The notes beneath the pieces are model-generated. The model was not told the origin of the DNA. It searched no databases and worked only from the letters and a program-made list of their open reading frames with translations. Made by a program: the position numbers and the translations under genes. DNA of 34,621 nt, from contig NZ_JAHTKP010000073.1 in assembly GCF_019192735.1 (NCBI RefSeq), positions 1 through 34,621 on the forward strand, written 5' to 3'. How positions within the stretch are numbered: the first letter of the stretch is position 1; the number at the start of each line of letters is the position of its first letter. Of the stretch, positions 24,844-31,330 are shown in pieces. Origin of the DNA: Kitasatospora aureofaciens (GTDB taxonomy: Bacteria > Actinomycetota > Actinomycetes > Streptomycetales > Streptomycetaceae).

Positions 24844-25401
24844 ATGACCGCCATCGATGACCGGGTGATAGGGATCTTCGAGAATCTGGAGGTCCCGGAG
24901 GGGTACAAGGCCGAACTCATCCGGGGGGAAATCGTGATGATGGCCAAGCCCGATCGGGTCCACAACTGGATCGTCGAGGCCATCCAGGACCAGATCCCCC
25001 GGTTGCGGTGGCACCGGTCGGTCACGCAGGACATCAACCTTCCGGGGCTGACGAGCGAACCTCAGCCGGATCTGGTCGTCTACGAGCGTGACGCCGTCGA
25101 GGGCCCCGGCCGCCTGGTCCCCGCGCCCCTCCTCACTCTGGTGGTCGAGGTGGTGTCGAAGACCAGTGTGCTGCGTGACTACCGGACCAAGCGGGAGCTC
25201 TACGCCGAGGGCACGATTCCCGTGTACCTGATCGTCGATCCGATCAAAGCCGTCTGTGTACTGCTGACCGAGCCCAGCCGGGCGAGCGCCTCGGGGCTGC
25301 CGGACTACGTGTCCGAGCGGACCACCAAGTTCGGTGAGCCGGTTCCGTTGGACCTGCTCGGCATCACACTCGACACCTCGGAGTTCCAGACCTACGCCTG
25401 A
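24844..25401 (+). CDS. Uma2-family endonuclease (DUF820, PD-(D/E)XK fold)
   Basis: A 185-residue protein with the Uma2 pattern: KAELIRGEIVMM at the start, the core EPQPDLVVY, then LTLVVEVVSKTSVLRDYRTKRELYAEGTIPVYLIVD, which carries the predicted Asp, Glu and Lys of a restriction-endonuclease-like site. Uma2 proteins are common, often multicopy, in actinomycetes and cyanobacteria; their biological role is poorly known. ATG 24844 follows a strong SD (GGAGGGAG) 40 bp after hemW, so it may be co-transcribed. Its last 10 bp overlap the 3' end of the convergent DUF3097 gene. Confidence 0.95.
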   Translation: MTAIDDRVIGIFENLEVPEGYKAELIRGEIVMMAKPDRVHNWIVEAIQDQIPRLRWHRSVTQDINLPGLTSEPQPDLVVYERDAVEGPGRLVPAPLLTLVVEVVSKTSVLRDYRTKRELYAEGTIPVYLIVDPIKAVCVLLTEPSRASASGLPDYVSERTTKFGEPVPLDLLGITLDTSEFQTYA

Positions 25402-26234
25402 TCCGGCAGGCTCACGAAGTCGATCAACTCTTCGACACGGCCGAGTAGCTCCGGTTCGAGGTCCTTGTAGCTGTCGACCTTGGAGAGGATGTGCTTCCAG
25501 GCCGCGGGGGTGTTCACCGGCCAGCCGAGGCGGCGGCAGATGCCCTCCTTCCACACCTCGCCGCGGGGGACGGTGGGCCAGGCGGGGATGCCGACGGAGG
25601 AGGGCTTCACGGCCTGCCAGATGTCGATGTAGGGGTGGCCGACGACCAGAACGGCGTGGCCGGCTTCGCCGGTGACCTGGGTGGCGATGCGGTGTTCCTT
25701 GGTGCCGGGGAGCAGGTGGTCGACCAGGACGCCGAGGCGGCGGCCGGGGCCGGGGGCGAAGTCGGCGACGATCGCCGGGAGGTCGTCGATGCCCTCCAGG
25801 TACTCGACGACGACGCCCTCGATCCGCAGGTCGTCGCCCCAGACCCGTTCGACCAGTTCGGCGTCGTGCCGGCCCTCGACGTAGATCCGGGACTCGCGGG
25901 CGACCCGGGCGCGGGCGCCGGGGACGGCGACGGAGCCGGAGGCGGTGCGGCCGGGCGCCCTCGACGGTGCCGGTCCGGTCGGGCGGACCAGGGTGACGAC
26001 CTTGCCCTCCAGCAGGAAGCCGCGCGGTACGAGCGGGAAGACCCGGTGCTTGCCGAAACGGTCCTCCAGGGTGACGGTGAACCCCTCGGCGGTCTTCTCG
26101 CACCGCAGCACGGCCCCGCAGAAGCCGGTGGCGGCTTCCTCGACCACCAGGTCCCGCTCGGCGGGCACCTCAGGGGCGGGCTGCTGCTTCTTCCACGGCG
26201 GGGTCAGGTCGGGTCCGTACTGGCGGCTGCGCAT
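25392..26234 (-). CDS. DUF3097-family protein with Toprim-like segment
   Basis: A 280-residue actinobacterial protein of the DUF3097 type. The N-terminal part contains WKKQQPAPEVPAERDLVVEE and a small beta-rich domain (GFTVTLEDRFGKHRVFPLVP). The second half has IYVEGRHDAELVERVWGDDL and further acidic loops (GIDDLP, VLVDHLLPGTKE) reminiscent of a Toprim metal site, so a nucleic-acid role is possible; none is established as far as I know. Start ATG 26234 is backed by a good -10 box TATAGT 7 nt upstream, implying leaderless translation. It follows the PspAB-like gene by 24 bp on the same strand and overlaps Uma2 tail to tail. Confidence 0.9.
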   Translation of the reverse strand: MRSRQYGPDLTPPWKKQQPAPEVPAERDLVVEEAATGFCGAVLRCEKTAEGFTVTLEDRFGKHRVFPLVPRGFLLEGKVVTLVRPTGPAPSRAPGRTASGSVAVPGARARVARESRIYVEGRHDAELVERVWGDDLRIEGVVVEYLEGIDDLPAIVADFAPGPGRRLGVLVDHLLPGTKEHRIATQVTGEAGHAVLVVGHPYIDIWQAVKPSSVGIPAWPTVPRGEVWKEGICRRLGWPVNTPAAWKHILSKVDSYKDLEPELLGRVEELIDFVSLPDQA

Positions 26235-26241
26235 GAAAGCG

Positions 26242-26247
26242 ACTATA
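26242..26247 (-). promoter_or_regulatory. -10 box (TATAGT) of the DUF3097 gene
   Basis: Minus-strand TATAGT, the closest to consensus of the leaderless-type boxes noted in this window, lies 7 nt before ATG 26234, between the stop of the PspAB-like gene and the DUF3097 start. It supports a separate leaderless transcript. Confidence 0.6.
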
Positions 26248-26258
26248 CGGACGGACCG

Positions 26259-26843
26259 TCAGAGGCCCGGCGCGCCCCAGACCGGGAACCAGCGGCTGAG
26301 GTCCTTCTCCAGCCGCAGGTCGTTCCCCAGCATCGCGTTGATCTGGAGCTCCAGCGGGCTGTTGCGCCGCTCCCCGCCGCCGGGCATCGGCGCGAACGGA
26401 TAGAAGGTGCCGCGCTTGTACAGGTAGACCAGCGCCAGCGACTGCCCCTCCCCGTTGCGGAAGGCGACCAGCGAGCAGAGCAGCTGCGGCCCGAAGCCGT
26501 TCGCCTCCAGCTCGCTGTTGACCGCGTGCAGGTCGTTCACCAGCTCCGGCAGCTCCTCGGGGGTGTGCCGGGCGAGCAGCCACGAGTAGCCGTAGCCGTC
26601 CTTGGACGCCTCCACCGGGACGCCGCCGCGCTCGGTGTCGGCGTCCAGCAGTGCCCGGACCTGCTGCTCGACCTGGCCGAACGCGCCGCCCTCGACGGCC
26701 GCGAAGCACACCGAGCCGAGCCCGGTGGGCGTGAACCCGGCCCCGGCCTCCAGGGTGAGCGCGGCCGAGGGCAGGCCGAAAAGCTGGTCGAGGTCGGGCT
26801 TGACGGGCTTGGTGCGGCCGAACAGGGTGTCCAGGAATCCCAC
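26259..26843 (-). CDS. PspAB-like protein (PspA-associated)
   Basis: A 194-residue cytosolic protein beginning MGFLDTLFGRTKPVKPDLDQ and continuing FGLPSAALTLEAGAGFTPTG, the N-terminus I associate with the actinobacterial PspA-associated protein PspAB. It contains KDGYGYSWLLARH and LALVYLYKRGTFYPFAP, and has no membrane segment. The family is tied to PspA and membrane stress by gene neighbourhood; its biochemical role is unknown. It follows htpX by 61 bp on the same strand, consistent with a shared membrane-protein quality-control operon. The naming is from memory of the family, not from a search. Confidence 0.8.
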   Translation of the reverse strand: MGFLDTLFGRTKPVKPDLDQLFGLPSAALTLEAGAGFTPTGLGSVCFAAVEGGAFGQVEQQVRALLDADTERGGVPVEASKDGYGYSWLLARHTPEELPELVNDLHAVNSELEANGFGPQLLCSLVAFRNGEGQSLALVYLYKRGTFYPFAPMPGGGERRNSPLELQINAMLGNDLRLEKDLSRWFPVWGAPGL

Positions 26844-26861
26844 GGCGGTCCTCTCGGGAAA

Positions 26862-26899
26862 AGGGTCAGCGGCTCGGGGAAGGGTCAGCGGCTCGGGGA
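26862..26899 (-). repeat. Perfect tandem 19-bp repeat after the htpX stop
   Basis: AGGGTCAGCGGCTCGGGGA occurs twice head to tail (26862-26880, 26881-26899). A diverged third copy at 26900-26914 contains the htpX stop codon. On the minus strand each copy therefore repeats the htpX end (CCGCTGA). The array fills most of the 61-bp gap to the PspAB-like gene. Confidence 0.9.
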
Positions 26900-26904
26900 A
26901 GGAC

Positions 26905-27825
26905 TCAGCGGCCGAGCTGGGCGGAGATCTTCGCCAGCTGCTCCAGCCGCTTCTCCAGCGTCGGGTGGGTGGAGAGCAGCTGGGAGGCGGTCTCCCGGGC
27001 GCTCAGCGCCGGGGCGAAGTAGAAGGCGTTGTAGGGCTGGGCCTGGCGGAGGTCCTTGGTGGGGATCGCGGCGATCTGCCCGGTGACCTTGGTGAGCGCC
27101 GACGCGAGCGCGCTGGGCCGGCCGGTGAGCTGGGCGGCGGCGCGGTCGGCGGCGAGCTCCCGGTAGCGGGAGAGCAGGCGGGTGAGCAGGAAGCTGATGG
27201 CGTAGACGACCATCGACACCAGCGGGATGATCAGTGCGGCGATGGCCGCGTTCTGGTCGTTGTTGTTGCGCCCGCCGCCCATGAACCCGCCGTAGACCGC
27301 GATCCGGGTCATCGCCCCGGCGAGCACGCCGAGGAACCCGGCGATGGTCATCACCGCGACGTCCCGGTGGGCGACGTGCGACAGCTCGTGCGCGAGCACA
27401 CCCTCCAGTTCCTCGGGTTCCAGCCGCCGCAGCAGCCCGGTGGTGACGCACACCACGGTGTTCTCCGGGTTGCGGCCGGTGGCGAAGGCGTTCGGCATGT
27501 CGTTGTCGGCGACCGCCACCCTGGGCTTGGGCATGTCGGCGAGGGCGCAGAGCCGGTCGACGGTGCCGTGCAGCTGCGGGTACTGCTCCGGGGTCACCTG
27601 GCGGGCGCCCATCGCCCGTTCGGTGATCTTGTCGCTGAACCAGAACTGGGCCACGAACAGCCCGCCGGAAATCAGCACGATCAGCGGCCAGGCGCCGCGC
27701 AGCAGCGCGATCAGCAGGCCGGTGAAACCGACGTACAGCAGCCCGATCACGAACATCGTCGCGACCATGCGGCCGGTCAGGCCGCGGTCGGGCGCGAAAC
27801 GGGTGTGCTGGCCCGAGCTCGACAT
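26905..27825 (-). CDS. htpX: HtpX-family membrane zinc metalloprotease (M48B)
   Basis: A 306-residue integral-membrane protease that clears damaged membrane proteins. Two N-terminal transmembrane helices (MVATMFVIGLLYVGFTGLLI, then PLIVLISGGLFVAQFWF) are followed by the zinc site HELSH in LEGVLAHELSHVAHRD. A second hydrophobic pair (TIAGFLGVLAGAM, LIIPLVSMVVYAISFLL) precedes the distal ligand region YRELAADRAAAQLTG. The start is ATG 27825 with GGAGGAG 6 nt upstream; ATG 27840 lies inside the SD and is less likely. It is divergent from hrcA and upstream of the PspAB-like gene. The shared 309-bp intergenic region holds a CIRCE element, which lies nearer hrcA. Confidence 0.95.
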   Translation of the reverse strand: MSSSGQHTRFAPDRGLTGRMVATMFVIGLLYVGFTGLLIALLRGAWPLIVLISGGLFVAQFWFSDKITERAMGARQVTPEQYPQLHGTVDRLCALADMPKPRVAVADNDMPNAFATGRNPENTVVCVTTGLLRRLEPEELEGVLAHELSHVAHRDVAVMTIAGFLGVLAGAMTRIAVYGGFMGGGRNNNDQNAAIAALIIPLVSMVVYAISFLLTRLLSRYRELAADRAAAQLTGRPSALASALTKVTGQIAAIPTKDLRQAQPYNAFYFAPALSARETASQLLSTHPTLEKRLEQLAKISAQLGR

Positions 27826-27931
27826 CTCTTGCTCCTCCATTCGCCGTTCGCTATCGATGCTGCCACTCGGACGGCCCTGGGGCACCACCCCCGCGCCGGG
27901 AACTGCGGGCAGGATCACCCTGGCCGCGCCG

Positions 27932-27960
27932 TTCCTGCCGTCGGACCCGGGCCGTACACT
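27932..27960 (+). promoter_or_regulatory. Predicted hrcA promoter
   Basis: -10 TACACT (27955-27960) is 17 bp after a weak -35 TTCCTG (27932-27937). The start of transcription near 27967 would place CIRCE in the first 35 nt of the message. Confidence 0.5.
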
Positions 27961-27971
27961 GGCAGGTACGG

Positions 27972-28002
27972 TTCTGGCACTCGTGTATGCAGAGTGCCAA
28001 AA
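27972..28002. promoter_or_regulatory. CIRCE operator (HrcA binding site)
   Basis: TGGCACTC (27975-27982), a 9-nt spacer (27983-27991) and GAGTGCCA (27992-27999) form the CIRCE inverted repeat; flanking TT/AA extend the pairing. The 9-nt spacer and the TGGCACTC half-site match the actinobacterial form of the HrcA operator. It lies 133 bp before hrcA, so HrcA should repress its own hrcA-dnaJ operon. Confidence 0.92.
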
Positions 28003-28036
28003 CCGGGGTCCTCCCGGAGCGGCCCGCAGCATGCGT

Positions 28037-28095
28037 GACTGCGCAGTAACGGACTGCGCAGGGCAGTGCTAGGCAGTACGGACTGCGAAGTACGG
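28037..28095 (+). repeat. Hairpin and short repeats in the hrcA 5' UTR
   Basis: CTGCGCAGT (28039-28047) pairs perfectly with ACTGCGCAG (28053-28061), loop AACGG. The block GGACTGCG-AG recurs: GACTGCGCAG at 28037 and 28052, GACTGCGAAG at 28081, with AGTACGG at 28075 and 28089. It lies between CIRCE and the hrcA SD. Confidence 0.7.
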
Positions 28096-28134
28096 CCACA
28101 ACGGACAACGTGCGAAGACGGAGGTGCGTGCCCC

Positions 28135-29169
28135 ATGGCCGGTGAGGTCCGCCAGCTGGACGACCGCAAGCTCGCCGTGCTCCGCGCGATCGTCCAGGAC
28201 TACGTGGGCACCGAGGAGCCGGTCGGCTCCAAGGCCCTGGTGGAGCGGCACAACCTCGGGGTGTCCCCGGCCACCGTCCGCAACGACATGGCGGCGCTGG
28301 AGGAGGAGGGGTACATCCACCAGCCGCACACCAGCGCCGGGCGCATCCCCAGCGACAAGGGGTACCGCCTGTTCGTCGACAAGCTCGCCGAGATCAAGCC
28401 GATGAGCGCCCCCGAGCGCCGGGCGATCCGGCACTTCCTGGACGGCGCGGTCGACCTGGACGACGTGGTCGCGCGCACCGTGCGGCTGCTCGCACAGCTC
28501 ACCCGGCAGGTCGCCGTGGTGCAGTACCCGTCGCTGACCAGATCCACCGTCCGGCACATCGAGCTGGTCGCGCTGGCCCCGGCCAAGGTGATGCTGGTCC
28601 TGATCACCAACACCGGCCGGGTCGAGCAGCGGATGGTCGACTGCCCGGGCACGGTCGGCGAGACCGTCCTGGCGGACCTGCGGGCCCGGATCAACGCGCG
28701 GGCCGTCGGCCAGCGCCTGCCGGACGTCCCGGCGGCGCTGGAGGAGCTGCCCGCGATGTTCGAGCAGGTCGACCGGGCGACCGTCAGTACGGTCCTGGCG
28801 ACGCTGTTCGAGGCGCTCGCCGAGCAGAACGAGGAGCGGATCATGCTGGCCGGCACGGCCAACCTGACCCGCCTCGGCCACGACTTCCCGCTGACCATCC
28901 AGCCGGTGCTGGAGGCGCTGGAGGAACAGGTCGTCCTGCTCCGCCTCCTGGGTGAGACCACGGACGCCGCGATGACGGTCCGGATCGGGCGGGAGAACGC
29001 CTACGAGGGGCTGAATTCCACCTCGGTGGTGTCGGTCGGTTACGGTTCGGGCGACGAGAGCGTGGCCAAACTGGGTGTGATCGGTCCGACCCGGATGGAC
29101 TACCCGGGCACAATGGGGGCGGTGCGAGCGGTGGCACGCTACGTGGGTCAGATCCTGGCCGAGTCCTAG
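28135..29169 (+). CDS. hrcA: Heat-inducible transcriptional repressor HrcA
   Basis: A 344-residue repressor that binds CIRCE and is kept active by GroEL, so it releases heat-shock genes when chaperonin is occupied. The N-terminal winged helix (LDDRKLAVLRAIVQDYVGTE, then GVSPATVRNDMAALEEEGYI) is followed by HTSAGRIPSDKGYR, characteristic of HrcA. A GAF-like domain and dimerisation insert follow (LVALAPAKVMLVLITNTGRV; IRIGRENAYEGLN-type segment near the end). Start ATG 28135 has GGAGGT at 28120-28125; a longer open frame to 28066 runs through the leader repeats and is rejected. dnaJ follows after 72 bp. Confidence 0.97.
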   Translation: MAGEVRQLDDRKLAVLRAIVQDYVGTEEPVGSKALVERHNLGVSPATVRNDMAALEEEGYIHQPHTSAGRIPSDKGYRLFVDKLAEIKPMSAPERRAIRHFLDGAVDLDDVVARTVRLLAQLTRQVAVVQYPSLTRSTVRHIELVALAPAKVMLVLITNTGRVEQRMVDCPGTVGETVLADLRARINARAVGQRLPDVPAALEELPAMFEQVDRATVSTVLATLFEALAEQNEERIMLAGTANLTRLGHDFPLTIQPVLEALEEQVVLLRLLGETTDAAMTVRIGRENAYEGLNSTSVVSVGYGSGDESVAKLGVIGPTRMDYPGTMGAVRAVARYVGQILAES

Positions 29170-29241
29170 TAAGGGGCACCGTCACAGAGGTGGCGGGCTC
29201 AGTCGCAAGCACTACTACTGGCGGAACAAGCGGAGCATTAG

Positions 29242-30384
29242 GTGGCCACGGACTACTACGCGGTACTCGGCGTCCGACGGGATGCGGGGCAGGACGAGAT
29301 CAAGAAGGCGTTCCGGCGCCTGGCACGCGAACTGCACCCGGACGTCAACCCGGACCCGAAGACGCAGGAGCGGTTCAAGGAGATCAACGCCGCCTACGAG
29401 GTGCTCTCCGACCCGCAGAAGCGCCAGGTCTACGACCTCGGGGGCGACCCGCTGTCGCCGGGCGGCGGCGGTGGCGCGGGCGGCTTCGGCGCCGGCGCGG
29501 CGGGCTTCGGCTTCTCCGACATCATGGACGCCTTCTTCGGCGCCGCGGCCGGCCAGCGCGGCCCGCGCTCGCGGACCCGCCGCGGCCAGGACGCCATGAT
29601 CCGGCTGGAGATCACCCTGGAGGAGGCCGCCTTCGGCACCACCAAGGAACTCCAGGTCGACACGGCCGTCACCTGCACCACCTGCAGCGGCGAGGGCGCC
29701 GCGCCCGGCACCTCCGCGCAGACCTGTGACATGTGTCGCGGCAAGGGCGAGGTCTCCCAGGTCACCCGGTCCTTCCTGGGCCAGGTCATGACCTCCCGGC
29801 CCTGCCCGCAGTGCCAGGGCTTCGGCACCGTCGTGCCGACCCCGTGCCCGGAGTGTGCCGGCGACGGCCGGGTCCGCGCCCGCCGTACCCTGACCGTCAA
29901 GATCCCGGCCGGTGTCGACAACGGCACCCGGATCCAGTTGGCCGGCGAGGGCGAGGTCGGCCCCGGCGGCGGCCCGGCCGGCGATCTGTACGTCGAGATC
30001 GCCGAGACCACGCACGCCGTCTTCCAGCGGCGCGGGGACGACCTGCACTGCACCGTCACCATCCCGATGACGGCCGCCTCGCTCGGCACCCAGGTGCCGC
30101 TGCAGACCCTGGACGGGCTGGAGGAGATCGACATCCGGCCCGGCACCCAGTCCGGCCAGTCGATCCCGCTGCACGGCCGCGGCATCACCCACCTGCGCGG
30201 GGGCGGCCGGGGCGACCTGATAGTGCATGTCGAGGTGCAGACGCCCACCAAGCTCGACGCCGAGCAGGAGGAACTGCTGCGCCGGCTCGCGGTGCTGCGC
30301 GGCGAGGAGCGGCCGTCCGGCCAGTTCGCGCCGGGCCAGCAGGGCCTGTTCTCGCGCCTGAAGGACGCGTTCAACGGCCGGTAG
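29242..30384 (+). CDS. dnaJ: Chaperone protein DnaJ (second actinobacterial type, DnaJ2)
   Basis: A 380-residue Hsp40 co-chaperone that delivers substrates to DnaK and stimulates its ATPase. The J domain (1-70) carries HPD at 32-34. A Gly/Phe-rich linker (about 70-105) is followed by four zinc-binding CxxCxGxG-type repeats: CTTCSGEG, CDMCRGKG, CPQCQGFG and CPECAGDG. The C-terminal substrate-binding domains end in LKDAFNGR. The start is GTG 29242 with GGAG at 29232. Its place right behind hrcA, rather than with dnaK-grpE, marks it as the HrcA-controlled dnaJ2 of actinobacteria. Confidence 0.97.
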   Translation: MATDYYAVLGVRRDAGQDEIKKAFRRLARELHPDVNPDPKTQERFKEINAAYEVLSDPQKRQVYDLGGDPLSPGGGGGAGGFGAGAAGFGFSDIMDAFFGAAAGQRGPRSRTRRGQDAMIRLEITLEEAAFGTTKELQVDTAVTCTTCSGEGAAPGTSAQTCDMCRGKGEVSQVTRSFLGQVMTSRPCPQCQGFGTVVPTPCPECAGDGRVRARRTLTVKIPAGVDNGTRIQLAGEGEVGPGGGPAGDLYVEIAETTHAVFQRRGDDLHCTVTIPMTAASLGTQVPLQTLDGLEEIDIRPGTQSGQSIPLHGRGITHLRGGGRGDLIVHVEVQTPTKLDAEQEELLRRLAVLRGEERPSGQFAPGQQGLFSRLKDAFNGR

Positions 30385-30394
30385 CCGTCCGCGG

Positions 30395-30425
30395 AGGGGT
30401 GCCGGGTAACTGTCCCGGCACCCCT
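30395..30425 (+). terminator. Hairpin after dnaJ
   Basis: Positions 30395-30406 pair perfectly with 30414-30425 (12 bp, loop TAACTGT), followed by TTCGCGTT. It lies 10 nt after the dnaJ stop and would limit read-through into rsmE. Confidence 0.75.
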
Positions 30426-30427
30426 TT

Positions 30428-30462
30428 CGCGTTCCCCCTTTCGTTCCGCGTTCCCCCTTTCG
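30428..30462 (+). repeat. Two 16-bp direct repeats before rsmE
   Basis: CGCGTTCCCCCTTTCG occurs at 30428-30443 and 30447-30462, separated by TTC. The preceding CCCCTTTCG (30421-30429) is a partial third copy. A short stem-loop around 30464-30481 follows, just before the rsmE SD. Confidence 0.85.
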
Positions 30463-30499
30463 CGTGGGCGCTGCGCCCCACCAACCGGAGGTTCCCCGC

Positions 30500-31249
30500 A
30501 TGACCGCCCCCGTGTTCGTCGTCGAGACCGGGCGGCTCACCGCCGCCGCGCCCGGGGCCGTGGTGCGGCTGGACGGGCCGGAGGGGCGGCACGCGGCGGC
30601 GGTGAAGCGGCTGGAGCCCGGCGAGGCGGTGACCCTGGCCGACGGGCTGGGGCTCGGCGTGGACGGGACGGTCGCCGAGGTGCTCGGCAAGGACGCGATC
30701 GACGTCACGGTGGCCGCCGTGCGCCGCGAACCGGAGCCGGCGCCGCGGATCGTCGTCGTCCAGGCGCTGCCCAAGGGCGACCGCGGCGAGCTGGCCGTGG
30801 AGACCATGACCGAGGTCGGCGTGGACGTGGTGATCCCGTGGTCCGCCTCGCGCTGCATCACCCAGTGGAAGGGCGACCGGGGCGCCAAGGCGCTCGCCAA
30901 GTGGCGGGCCACCGCCCGGGAGGCGGGCAAGCAGTCCCGCCGGCTGCGCTTCCCCGAGGTGTGCGAGCCGATGACCACCCGGCAGCTGGCCCCCGTCCTC
31001 GCCGGGGCCGCGTTCGCCGCGGTGCTGCACGAGGAGGGCGCCGAGCCGCTGGCGCTGGCCGCGCTGCCGGAGGCCGGGGACATCGTGCTCGTGGTCGGCC
31101 CCGAGGGCGGCGTCTCCCCGGAGGAGCTGGCCGCGTTCGCCGAGGCGGGCGCGAAGCCGTACCGGCTGGGCCCGTCGGTGCTGCGCACCTCCACCGCCGG
31201 AGTGGCCGCCGGGGCGCTGCTGCTGGGCCGCACCGGCCGCTGGAGCTGA
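30500..31249 (+). CDS. rsmE: 16S rRNA (uracil(1498)-N3)-methyltransferase
   Basis: A 249-residue SPOUT-class methyltransferase that makes m3U1498 in 16S rRNA from SAM. The N-terminal PUA-like domain includes LDGPEGRHAAAVKRLEPGEA. The core has QALPKGDRGELAVETMTEVG, WKGDRGAKALAKWRATAREA and SRRLRFPEV. The trefoil-knot SAM site is in LVVGPEGGVSPEEL (GPEGG at 200-204) and LGPSVLRTSTAGVAAGALLL. All family signatures are intact. The start is ATG 30500 with GGAGG at 30487; an in-frame start at 30464 is unsupported. It follows dnaJ in the usual actinobacterial order, though a hairpin stands between them. Confidence 0.96.
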   Translation: MTAPVFVVETGRLTAAAPGAVVRLDGPEGRHAAAVKRLEPGEAVTLADGLGLGVDGTVAEVLGKDAIDVTVAAVRREPEPAPRIVVVQALPKGDRGELAVETMTEVGVDVVIPWSASRCITQWKGDRGAKALAKWRATAREAGKQSRRLRFPEVCEPMTTRQLAPVLAGAAFAAVLHEEGAEPLALAALPEAGDIVLVVGPEGGVSPEELAAFAEAGAKPYRLGPSVLRTSTAGVAAGALLLGRTGRWS

Positions 31250-31318
31250 CCCGGGCGCGCGGCTCGCCCTGCGGGTGGGAGTCAGGTAAAACCGGCGCGC
31301 CTCGTGCGCACACGTGCC

Positions 31319-31324
31319 TACGCT
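31319..31324 (+). promoter_or_regulatory. -10 box (TACGCT) of the tricorn protease gene
   Basis: TACGCT lies 6 nt before GTG 31331 with no SD visible, consistent with a leaderless transcript. Confidence 0.5.
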
Positions 31325-31330
31325 GGCCGC

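Noticed and set aside
28066..28134. Upstream start for HrcA within the leader repeats
   Set aside because: The good SD is 9 nt before ATG 28135, and family N-termini begin at the DDRKLAVLRAIV segment.
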